From Liolophura sinensis (lineage: Eukaryota > Mollusca > Polyplacophora > Chitonida > Chitonidae), in assembly GCF_032854445.1 (NCBI RefSeq), contig NW_027018435.1:1-27045 (forward strand): a DNA stretch of 27,045 bases, in the 5' to 3' direction. The notes under the pieces were generated by a model. The model was not told the origin of the DNA, ran no database searches, and was given only the letters and a program-made list of their open reading frames with translations. Positions within the stretch are counted from its first letter, which is position 1; each line of letters starts with the position of its first letter. This document shows positions 18,634 to 27,045 of the stretch, piece after piece. The position numbers and the translations under genes are program-made.

Positions 18634-21259
18634 CAGACCAGCAAAGGTGTGGGGTACGTAATTCCAGATCAGCAAAGGTTTGGTGTACGTAATTCCAGAC
18701 CAGCAAAGGTGTGGGGTACGTAATTCCAGATCAGCAAAGGTGTGATATACATAATTCCAGACCAGCAAAGGTGTGATGTAAGTAAGTCCAGACCAGCAAA
18801 GGTGTGGGTTATGTAATTCCAGACCAACAAAGGTGTGGGGTACGTAATTACAGAGCAGCAAAGGTGTGGGGTACGTAATTCCAGACCAGCAAAGGTGTGG
18901 GTTATGTAATTCCAGACCAACAAAGGTGTGGGGTACGTAATTACAGAGCAGCAAAGGTGTGGGGTACGTAATTCCAGATCAACAAAGGTGTGGGGTACAT
19001 AATTCCAGACCAACAAAGGTGTGGGGTACATAATTACAGACCAACAAAGGTGTGGGGCACGTAATTCCAGACCAACAAAGGTGTGGGGTACTTAATTCCC
19101 GACCAGCAAAGGTGTGGGGTACGTAATTCCAGACCAACAAAGGTGTGGGGTACGTAATTCCAGACCAACAAAGGTGTGGGGCACGTAATTCCAGACCAGC
19201 AAAGCTTTGGGGTACTTAATTCCAGACCAGCAAAGGTGTGGGGTACGTAATTCCAGACCAACAAAGGTGTGGGTTATGTAATTCCAGACCAACAAAGGTG
19301 TGGGTTATGTAATTCCAGACCAACAAATGTGTGGGGTACGTAATTCCAGACCAACAAAGGTGTGGGGCACGTAATTCCAGACCAGCAAAGGTGTGGGGTA
19401 CGTAATTCCAGACCAACAAAGGTGTGGGGTACGTAATTCCAGAGCAGCAAAGGTGTGGGTTCTGTAATTCCAGACCAACAAAGGTGTGGGTTATGTAATT
19501 CCAGACCAACAAAGGTGTGGGTTATGTAATTCCAGACCAACAAAGGTGTGGGGTATGTAATTCCAGACCAACAAAGGTGTGGGGCACGTAATTCCAGACC
19601 AGCAAAGGTGTGGGGTACGTAATTCCAGACCAACAAAGGTGTGGGTTATGTAATTCCAGACCAACAAAGGTGTGGGTTATGTAATTCCAGACCAACAAAG
19701 GTGTGGGGTACTTAATTCCAGACCAGCAAAGGTGTGGGGTACGTAATTCCAGACCAACAAAAGTGTGGGGTACGTAATTCCAGACCAACAAAGGTGTGGG
19801 GTACTTAATTCCAGACCAACAAAGGTGTGGGGTATGTAATTCCAGACCAACAAAGGTGTGGGTTATGTAATTCCAGACCAACAAAGGTGTGGGTTATGTA
19901 ATTCCAGACCAGCAAAGGTGTGGGGTACGTAATTCCAGACCAGCAAAAGTTTGGGGTACTTAATTCCAGACCAGCAAAGGTGTGGGGTACGTAATTCCAG
20001 ACCAACAAAGGTGTGGGTTATGTAATTCCAGACCAACAAAGGTGTGGGTTATGTAATTCCAGACCAACAAAGGTGTGGGGTACGTAATTCCAGACCAACA
20101 AAGGTGTGGGGCACGTAATTCCAGACCAGCAAAGGTTTGGGGTACGTAATTCCAGACCAACAAAGGTGTGGGTTATGTAATTCCAGACCAACAAAGGTGT
20201 GGGGTGCTTAATTCCAGACCAGCAAAGGTGTGGGGTACATAATTCCAGACCAACAAAGGTGTGGGTTATGTAATTCCAGACCAACAAAGGTGTGGGTTAT
20301 GTAATTCCAGACCAACAAAGGTGTGGGGCACGTAATTCCAGACCAACAAAGGTGTGGGGTACGTAATTCCAGACCAGCAAAGGTTTGGGGTACTTAATTC
20401 CAGACCAGCAAAGGTGTGGGTTACGTAATTCCAGATCAGCAAAGGTGTGATGTACGTAATTCCAGACGAGCAAAGGTGTGGGGTACGTAATTCCAGATCA
20501 GCAAAGGTTTGGTGTACGTAATTCCAGACCAGCAAATGTGTGGGGTACGTAATTCCAGATCAGCAAAGGTGTGGGGTACGTAATTCCAGACCAACAAAGG
20601 TGTGATGTACGTAATTCCAGACCAGCAAAGGTGTGGGGTACGTAATTCCAGACCAACAAAGGTGTGATGTACGTAATTCCAGACCAGCAAAGGTGTGGGG
20701 TACGTAATTACAGACCAACAAAGGTGTGGGGTACTTAATTCCAGACCAACAAAGGTGTGATGTACGTAATTCCAGACCAGCAAAGGTGTGGGTTATGTAA
20801 TTCCAGACCAACAAAGGTGTGGGGTACGTAATTACAGAGCAGCAAAGGTGTGGGGTACGTAATTCCAGATCAACAAAGGTGTGGGGTACATAATTCCAGA
20901 CCAACAAAGGTGTGGGGTACGTAATTACAGACCAACAAAGGTGTGGGGCACGTAATTCCAGACCAACAAAGGTGTGGGGTACTTAATTCCAGACCAGCAA
21001 AGGTGTGGGGTACGTAATTACAGACCAACAAAGGTGTGGGGTACGTAATTCCAGACCATCAAAGGTGTGGGGTACTTAATTCCAGACCAGCAAAGGTGTG
21101 GGGTACATAATTCCAGACCAGCAAAGGTGTGGGTTATGTAATTCCAGATCAACAAAGGTGTGGGTTATGTAATTCCAGACCAGCAAAGGTGTGGGGTACG
21201 TAATTCCAGACCAGCAAAGGTATGGGGTACTTAATTCCAGACCAGCAAAGGTGTGGGGT
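18634..21259 (+). repeat. Higher-order repeat block 2 (about 85 units, about 2.63 kb)
   Basis: This block parallels block 1 with an offset of 2604 bp up to about 19,900 and 2635 bp (85 x 31) after that, so one extra 31-bp unit (about 19,905-19,940, just before the variant CAGCAAAAGTTTGGGGTAC) is present here and absent from block 1. Confidence 0.85.
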
Positions 21260-23150
21260 ATGTAATTCCAGACCAACAAAGGTGTGGGTTATGTAATTCC
21301 AGACCAACAAAGGTGTGGGTTATGTAATTCCAGACCAACAAAGGTGTGGGGTACGTAATTCCAGACCAACAAAGGTGTGGGGCACGTAATTCCAGACCAA
21401 CAAAGGTGTGGGGTATGTAATTCCAGACCAACAGAGGTGTGGGGCACGTAATTCCGGACCAGCAAAGGTGTGGGGTACGTAATTCCAGACCAACAAGGTG
21501 TGGGTTATGTAATTCCAGACCAACAAAGGTGTGGGTTATGTAATTCCAGACCAACAAAGGTATGGGGTACTTAATTTCAGACCAGCAAAGGTGTGGGGTA
21601 CGTAATTACAGACCAACAAAAGTGTGGGGTACGTAATTCCAGACCAACAAAGGTGTGGGGTACTTAATTCCAGACCAGCAAAGGTGTGGGTATGTAATTC
21701 CAGACCAACAAAGGTGTGGGTTATGTAATTCCAGACCAACAAAGGTGTGGGTTATGTAATTCCAGACCAGCAAAGGTGTGGGGTACGTAATTCCAGACCA
21801 GCAAAAGTTTGGGTACTTAATTCCAGGCCAGGAAAGGTGTGGGGTACGTAATCCTAGACCAACAAAGGTGTGGGTTATGTAATTCCAGACCAACAGTGGT
21901 GTGGGTTATGTAATTCCAGACCAACAAAGGTGTGGGGTACGTAATTCCAGACCAACAAAGGTGTGGGGCACGTAATTCCAGACCAGCAAATTGTGTGGGG
22001 TACGTAATTCCAGACCAGCAAAGGGTTTGGGGTACGTAATTCCAGACCAACAAAGGTGTGGGTTATGTAATTCCAGACCAACAAAGGTGTGGGGTACTTA
22101 ATTCCAGACCAGCAAAGGTGTGGGGTACATAATTCCAGACCAACAAAGGTGTGGGTTATGTAATTCCAGACCAACAAAGGTGTGGGTTATGTAATTCCAG
22201 ACCAACAAAGGTGTGGGGCACGTAATTCCAGACCAGCAAAGGTGTGGGGTACGTAATTCCAGACCAGCAAATGTTTGGGGTACTTAATTCCAGACCAGCA
22301 AAGGTGTGGGTTACGTAATTCCAGATCAGCAAAGGTGTGATGTACGTAATTCCATACGAGCAAAGGTGTGGGGTACGTAATTCCAGATCAGCAAAGGTTT
22401 GGTGTACGTAATTGCAGACCAGCAAAGGTGTGGGGTACGTAATTCCAGATCAGCAAAGGTGTGATGTACGTAATTCCAGACCAACAAAGGTGTGATGTAC
22501 GTAATTCCAGACCAGCAAAGGTGTGGGGTACGTAATTCCAGACCAACAAAGGTGTGATGTACGTAATTCCAGACCAGCAAAGGTGTGGGGTACGTAATTA
22601 CAGACCAACAAAGGTGTGGGGTACGTAATTCCAGACCAACAAAGGTGTGATGTACGTAATTCCAGACCAGCAAAGGTGTGGGTTATGTAATTCCAGACCA
22701 ACAAAGGTGTGGGGTACGTAATTACAGAGCAGCAAAGGTGTGGGGTACGTAATTCCAGATCAACAAAGGTGTGGGGTACATAATTCCAGACCAACAAAGG
22801 TGTGGGGTACGTAATTACAGACCAACAAAGGTGTGGGGCACGTAATTCCAGACCAACAAAGGTGTGGGGTACTTAATTCCCGACCAGCAAAGGTGTGGGG
22901 TACGTAATTCCAGACCAACAAAGGTGTGGGGTAAGTAATTCCAGACCAACAAAGGTGTGGGGTACTTAATTCCAGACCAGCAAAGGTGTGGGGTACATAA
23001 TTCCAGACCAGCAAAGGTGTGGGTTATGTAATTCCAGACCAACAAAGGTGTGGGTTATGTAATTCCAGACCAACAAAGGTGTGGGGCACGTAATTCCAGA
23101 CCAGCAAAGGTGTGGGGTACGTAATTCCAGACCAGCAAAGGTTTGGGGTA
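21260..23150 (+). repeat. Higher-order repeat block 3, shortened and more diverged (about 1.9 kb)
   Basis: The order of variant units parallels the later part of block 2 with an offset of about 1890 bp (one base less than 61 units), so roughly 23 units at the start are missing. It shares the extra unit of block 2 before the AAAAGTTTGGG variant, and carries several one-base indels (for example CAACAAGG at about 21,494 and CAAATTGTG at about 21,988). Units from 23,150 to 23,885 are not clearly assignable to a block. Confidence 0.65.
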
Positions 23151-23885
23151 CTTAATTCCAGACCAACAAAGGTGTGGGGTACGTAATTCCAGACCAACAA
23201 AGGTGTGGGTTATGTAATTCCAGACCAACAAAGGTGTGGGTTATGTAATTCCAGACCAACAAAGGTGTGGGTTATGTAATTCCAGACCAACAAAGGTGTG
23301 GGGCACGTAATTCCAGACCAGCAAAGGTGTTGTGTACGTAATTCCAGACCAGCAAAGGTTTGGGGTACTTCATTCCAGACCAACAAAGGTGTGGGGTACG
23401 TAATTACAGACCAACAAAGGTGTGGGTTATGTAATTCCAGACCAACAAAGGTGTGGCTTATGTAATTCCAGACCAACAAAGGTGTGGGGTATGTAATTCC
23501 AGACCAACAAAGGTGTGGGGCACGTAATTCCAGACCAGCAAAGGTGTGGGGTACGTAATTCCAGACCAGCAAAGGTGTGGGGTACGTAATTCCAGACCAA
23601 CAAAGGTGTGGGTTATGTAATTCCAGACCAACAAAGGTGTGGGTTATGTAATTCCAGACCAGCAAAGGTGTGGGGTACGTAATTCCAGACCAACAGAGGT
23701 GTGGGTTATGTAATTCCAGACCAGCAAAGGTGTGGGATATGTAATTCCAGACCAACAAAGGTGTGGGATACGTAATTCCAGACCAACAAAGGTGTGGGGT
23801 ACGTAATTCCAGACCAACAAAGGTGTGGGGTACGTAATTCCAGACCAACAAAGGGTTGGTGTATATAATTACAGAGCAGCAAAGT

Positions 23886-24137
23886 CATGCCAGTATTATC
23901 ATGATTACTGCGTAGGAAATGGAAATGATCATCCCTGCATTTTTGTTATCTATGATGGGTGTGTATTTTGCCTGTTGCTTGTGGCAATTTGCCAACTAGT
24001 TTGCTCCAAAATTACTATGCTGTAGTGTTTTATATGATGGTTAGCTCGGCATAAGTTGTAGGTTACATTGCAGGATGATAAAGTTTGTTTATGTTCTGAA
24101 TGGGCAAACCTAGATCATTGAACCACTCATTCAGTGA
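23886..24137. other. Unique intronic sequence between the two NUP214 arrays
   Basis: About 250 bp of unremarkable AT-leaning sequence. No exon or repeat is recognised. Confidence 0.6.
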
Positions 24138-24440
24138 TGTGTCAGTTGATGTGTGCATCTGTTGTGATGTTTTCAGGAGTCAGCTGATGTGTTTGTCTGT
24201 TGTGATGTTTTCAGGAGTCAGCTGATGTGTTTGTCTGTTGTGGTGTTTCATGAGTCAGCTGATGTGTTTGTCGGTTGTGATGTTTTCAGGAGTCAGCTTA
24301 TGTGTTCGTCTGATGTGATGTTTTTAGGAGTCACCTGATGTGTTTGTCTGTTGTGATGTTTTCATTAGTCACCTGATGGGTTCGTCTGTTGAGATGTTTT
24401 CAGGAGTCAGCTGATGTGTTTGTCTGTTGTGTTGTTTCAG
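24138..24440 (+). repeat. 38-bp tandem repeat, eight units, containing copies of the adjacent 3' splice acceptor
   Basis: The unit is TCAGCTGATGTGTTTGTCTG followed by TTGTGATGTTTTCAGGAG. The real acceptor reads GTTGTTTCAG|GGTTCAGCTGCTGTGG, and each unit reads GATGTTTTCAG|GAGTCAGCTGATGTG, so a unit is a copy of the intron end plus the first exon bases. AG at the copied acceptor position is kept in most units (24,176; 24,214; 24,290; 24,328; 24,404) and altered in two (about 24,251 and 24,366). The last unit is the functional acceptor at 24,440. Confidence 0.9.
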
Positions 24441-24633
24441 GGTTCAGCTGCTGTGGTGAGAACCAGTTATCAGATTGACAATCAAGGGCTCCGCCTCCTG
24501 GACTCTGCCTGGAACCCAGCCCTGCCCCACCTACTGGCTCTCTGTTTGTCCGATGGCAGTCTAGCCCTTCTCAGTGTTACGGACAAGGTGGTGGTCATGG
24601 CCAGACTTCCTCCATCCACCCAGGCTACCTGCT
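24441..24633 (+). CDS. NUP214: NUP214 exon, beta-propeller, third exon in window
   Basis: The 193-nt exon starts in phase 0 after TTTCAG and ends in phase 1 before GTAAGT at 24634. It encodes 64 residues, with the clear Nup214 signature [20 protein letters not shown], then [19 protein letters not shown]; vertebrate Nup214 has the same W-N-P, V/L-A-x-C-L-x-D-G-S and L-P-S-T pattern. The exon start is copied in the 38-bp array on its left and the exon end in the 47-bp array on its right, so both junctions are duplicated. The last coding bases (CCACCCAGGCTACCTGCT) form the core of the 47-bp unit. A true end further right would add frame-shifting units, because 47 is not a multiple of three. Confidence 0.92.
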
Positions 24634-25323
24634 GTAAGTCATATCTGCCAGACTTCCCCCACCAACCCAGGCTACCTGCTGTAAGTTATGTCTGCCAGAC
24701 TTCCCCCACCCGCCCAGGCTCTCTGCTGTAAGTTATGTCTGCCAGACTTCCCCCACCCACCCAGGCTGTCTGCTGTAAGTCATATCTGCCAGACTTCCAA
24801 CACCCACCCACCCCACCCAGGTTATCTGCTGTAAGTTATGTCTGCCAGACTTCCCCCACCCACCCAGGCTACCTGCTGTAAGTCATATCTGCCAGACTTC
24901 CCCCACCAACCCAGGCTACCTGCTGTAAGTTATGTCTGCCAGACTTCCCCCACCCACCCAGGCTACCTGCTATAAGTCATATCTGCCAGACTTCCTCCAC
25001 CTACCCAGGCTGTCTGCTGTAAGTCATATCTGCCAGACTTCCCCCACCCACCCAGGTTATCTGCTGTAAGTTATGTCTGCCAGACTTCCCCCACCCACCC
25101 AGGCTATCTGCTGTAAGTTATGTCTGCCAGACTTCCTCCATCCACCCAGGCTACCTGCTGTAAGTTATGTCTGCCAGACTTCCCCCACCCACCCAGGCTA
25201 CCTGCTGTAAGCCATGTCTACCATACTTCCCCCACCAACCCAGACTACTTGCTGTAAGCCATGTCCACCAGGCTTCCCCCAACCACCCAGACTACCTTCT
25301 GTAAGCCATGTCTGCCAAATTCC

Positions 25324-25355
25324 CCCACCCACCCACCCACCCACCCACCCACCCA
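25324..25355 (+). repeat. (CCCA)n expansion inside the 47-bp array
   Basis: One unit carries about eight CCCA/CCCAC steps where neighbours have two, lengthening that unit by about 20 bp. It is a local slippage product. Confidence 0.85.
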
Positions 25356-26077
25356 GGTTACCTGCTGTAAGTTATGTCTGCCAGACTTCCCCCACCCACC
25401 CAGGCTATCTGCTGTAAGCCATGTCCACCAGGCTTCCCCCACCCACCCAGACTACCTTCTGTAAGCCATGTCTGCCAAACTCCCCCACCCACCCAGGTTA
25501 CCTGCTGTAAGCCATGTCTGCCAAACTTCATGCATCCACCCAGACTATGTGCTGTAAGTCATGTCTACCAGGCTTCCCCCAACCACCCAGGCTACCTGCT
25601 GTAAGTCATGCCTACCAGACTTCCCCCACCCACCCAGGCTACATGCTGTAAGTTTTGTCTACCAGGCTTCCCCCAACCACCCAGGCTACCTGCTGTAAGT
25701 CATGTCTGCCAGACACCCCTCAACTACCCAGGCTACCAGCTGTAAGTCATGTCTACCAGGCTTCCATCAGCCACCCAGGCTACCTGCTGTAAGCCATGTC
25801 TACCAGGCTTTCCTCAGCCACCCAGACCGCCTGCTGTAAGTCTTGTCCACCAGACGTCCCCAACCCACCCAGGCTACCTGCTGTAAGCCGTGTCTACTAG
25901 ATTTCCCCAACCCACCCAGGCTACCTGCTGTAAGTCTTGTCCACCAGACCTCCCCAACCAACCCAGGCTACCTTTCTTTAGGCCATTTCCACCAGGCTTC
26001 CCCCAACCACCCAGGCTACCTGCTGTAAGCCATGTCTGCCCGGTTTGCGTTATCCACCCAGGCTACTCGCTGTAAGG

Positions 26078-26152
26078 GGGGGCCTCTGTGGCTCAGTTGG
26101 TTATCGCGCTAGCGCAGCGTAATGACCCAAGAGCCTCTCACCAATGCGGTCC
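26078..26152 (+). mobile_element. tRNA-derived SINE head fragment inside the 47-bp array
   Basis: GGCCTCTGTGGCTCAGTTGG matches an RNA polymerase III A box (TGGCTCAGTTGG). It is followed by GCGCTAGCGCAGCGTAATGA, CCCAAGAGCCTCTCACC and AATGCGGTCC, which I recognise from memory as the 5' part of the mollusc SINE whose 3' end lies at 14,730. The fragment stops before the B box and passes directly into array-like sequence, so it is 3'-truncated. Confidence 0.7.
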
Positions 26153-26429
26153 CTACGCTTCCCCATCCCACCCGGGCTACCTTATGTAAGTTCTGCTTCC
26201 CTTCACCCACCCACTACATGTACCTGTAGTAAGTCGCATATGCCTGGCTTCTGACACCCACCCAGACTTCCAGTGATGTGGGTGTGATATGTGTTTCATT
26301 AATAGCATTGTAGGCTTCACTAGTATGTCGGTACATTTTCCACACCATGTACAGTACTAGTAAAATATTTATACTGACTACATTTTATATATATGTGGTC
26401 AATTTAAAATCTGTTAAAATCTGTCTTAG

Positions 26430-26591
26430 TGTGTTGGAGTCCAAAAGGGAAGCAACTGGTGGTTGGCAAATTGGATGGAACATTCAGTCAGTATGATCAA
26501 ACCCTGACAGAAAAAAGAGAGGACCATACCCCAACTGTCTGGAGCCCCAAAGGTTTAAAAGTGAGTATGATCAATCCCTGCAAGAAAGAAA
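26430..26591 (+). CDS. NUP214: NUP214 exon, beta-propeller, fourth exon in window (3' end uncertain)
   Basis: The acceptor is CTGTCTTAG|TG; two bases complete the codon left open by the previous exon. The encoded [20 protein letters not shown] and YDQTLTEKR match the Nup214 propeller motif CWSPKGKQ-x-VGK-x-GT-x-x-QY. The 3' end is ambiguous. The frame stays open through [12 protein letters not shown], and the only consensus donor in the right phase is GTAAGT at 26592, giving 162 nt; GTTTAA at 26553 is also in phase, while GTGAGT at 26561 is not. The residues after TEKR do not resemble the family and come from a duplicated piece of the exon itself (see 26434-26740), so the conserved exon end may originally have been near 26,520, or a short exon is missing. 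Confidence 0.75.
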
Positions 26592-26740
26592 GTAAGTAAG
26601 GACCTTAGAACAACTGTCTGGAACCCTGAAGATTTCAGTGTGAGTGTGATCAAACCCTGAAAGAAAGAAAACAAGGACAATACCCTGACTGTCTAGAGGT
26701 CTGAAGTGAGTATGAGCAGGCCCTGGCAGAGAAAAAAGAT
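26434..26740 (+). repeat. Decayed tandem copies of the fourth exon's end (65-80 bp period, about four copies)
   Basis: Two words recur together. TGTTGGAGTCCAAAAGG in the exon recurs as TGTCTGGAGCCCCAAAGG (26,536), TGTCTGGAACCCTGAAG (26,614 region) and TGTCTAGAGGTCTGAAG (26,687 region). CAGTATGATCAAACCCTGAC recurs as GAGTATGATCAATCCCTGC, GAGTGTGATCAAACCCTGA and GAGTATGAGCAGGCCCTGGC. Later copies lack the exon's middle part. Confidence 0.75.
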
Positions 26741-26906
26741 TTCTACTCTATCTGGCAATCAGCACCAGTGTACGTGAATAGGAATATAGGATGGGGTGTA
26801 GTGACCTGTAACACAAACCAGAATTAAGACACTGATACCGATGCATGTATCTATCTCTCCTTATTCGACAATATAATCCATGCTTGTGCCTTTCTGCATG
26901 TTTCAG

Positions 26907-27010
26907 TGATTGACATCCTATGGGAGTCGACTTACATGTTCATAGGAACGTTTTTATCATTGGACTCTGACAGCAGTGAGCAACCCTGTGCTGTCCTCAT
27001 CAATACCCCG
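26907..27010 (+). CDS. NUP214: NUP214 exon, beta-propeller, last exon in window
   Basis: The 104-nt exon lies between GCATGTTTCAG and GTGAGT at 27011. Two initial bases complete a phase-1 codon, then 34 codons encode IDILWESTYMFIGTFLS and SSEQPCAVLINTP, ending in phase 0. This corresponds to the Nup214 propeller strand with the pattern V-L-D-V-L-W-x-x-T-Y-x-F, followed by the P-x-V-V-M-A-L-L-P-like strand. The gene continues beyond the window; the large coiled-coil and FG-repeat parts are not included. The intron before it (26592-26906) contains the decayed exon copies and, after about 26,740, nothing recognisable. Confidence 0.85.
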
Positions 27011-27045
27011 GTGAGTTGTGATACTTAATATATTAAACCCGAAAC

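Larger units (their letters stand above)
15885..23885 (+). repeat. 31-bp minisatellite, about 258 units, intronic in NUP214
   Basis: The unit is 31 bp: GTAATTCCAGACCAACAAAG followed by GTGTGGGGTAC. The main variants are at unit positions 14 (A/G in CCARCAAAG) and 27-31 (GGTAC, GTTAT, GGCAC, ATGTAC), with the palindrome TACGTA at many unit joins. The first three units (15,885-15,960) are the most divergent, and the last one (about 23,855-23,885) is also degenerate. Unit length is almost constant up to about 21,480; after that single-base indels become frequent until about 22,030. The array fills most of the intron between exons 15612-15838 and 24441-24633. Confidence 0.97.
24600..26270 (+). 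repeat. 47-bp tandem repeat, about 30 units, containing copies of the adjacent 5' splice donor
   Basis: The first unit is the exon end itself: GCCAGACTTCCTCCATCCAC, CCAGGCTACCTGCT, then the donor GTAAGTCATATCT. About 30 further copies follow at roughly 47-bp steps, nearly all with CTGCTGTAAGT or CTGCTGTAAGC. Divergence grows rightwards (25.7-26.27 kb), with exchanges such as CACCAGG for GCCAGAC. One unit has a CCCA expansion (25,324-25,355). A SINE head interrupts the series at 26,078. The last recognisable units are near 26,150-26,270. Confidence 0.93.

Noticed and set aside
15885-23885. CRISPR array
   Set aside because: Units are directly adjacent without unique spacers and variation is scattered point changes; the context is a eukaryotic intron.
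15828-23888. Dozens of minus-strand open frames with repeated LVWNY and HTFVGLEL motifs as a repeat-protein gene
   Set aside because: They arise from a stop-free 31-bp unit read in every frame; there is no unique coding sequence, start context or splice signal, and the array lies within a well-defined NUP214 intron.
25214-26075. Pro/Cys-rich plus-strand open frames in the 47-bp array
   Set aside because: They are by-products of the tandem repeat in an intron after a phase-consistent donor; the next conserved exon starts at 26430.
26078-26152. Functional tRNA gene
   Set aside because: Only the A-box half is tRNA-like; there is no anticodon arm, B box or acceptor pairing, and it matches a SINE head.

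Overview
The window reads as animal genomic DNA, most likely from a mollusc or another lophotrochozoan. The left 12.8 kb is a decayed Polinton/Maverick-type (adintovirus-like) large DNA transposon. The right 12.7 kb holds five consecutive exons of a host gene, NUP214 (N-terminal beta-propeller of the nuclear pore protein Nup214), separated by introns that are mostly tandem repeats. The taxon call rests on GT-AG split exons, on a tRNA-derived SINE with the (AATA)n-tailed 3' end I associate with molluscs, and on the Polinton gene set. It is an inference.

Polinton part (1 to about 12.8 kb; the left end lies outside the window and the right end is not resolved). In order: a minus-strand block of three unidentified genes (1-2140); a divergent plus-strand gene (2151-3164); a convergent minus-strand coiled-coil/membrane gene (3138-4440); a plus-strand block with the double-jelly-roll major capsid protein, the packaging ATPase and four small genes (4485-7843); the rve-type integrase (7972-8984); then, on the minus strand, a protein-primed family B DNA polymerase (12496-9012) and a small zinc-cluster protein (12817-12539). 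Nearly every large gene is broken: I count eight or more frameshifts and five in-frame stops. Four stops are TGA and one is TAG, and all fit C-to-T changes. The polymerase also lacks an expected exonuclease aspartate. The copy is a fossil. No adenain-type cysteine protease was found here.

Spacer (12.8-14.3 kb): G/C-run-rich sequence that may belong to the element end, about 1 kb of unremarkable DNA, and an old SINE-like copy.

NUP214 part: exons at 14325-14451, 15612-15838, 24441-24633, 26430-about 26591 and 26907-27010, with consistent splice phases. The intron after the second exon is 8.6 kb, of which 8.0 kb is one 31-bp minisatellite of about 258 units. It is organised into higher-order blocks of 84-85 units (2604/2635 bp) plus a shortened third block. 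The same intron ends in eight 38-bp units that copy its own 3' splice acceptor. The next intron starts with about 30 units of a 47-bp repeat that copy the exon's own 3' end plus its GTAAGT donor. The fourth exon is followed by decayed 65-80 bp copies of itself. The most notable observation is therefore that several neighbouring splice junctions of one gene have each been amplified into tandem arrays of the junction itself.
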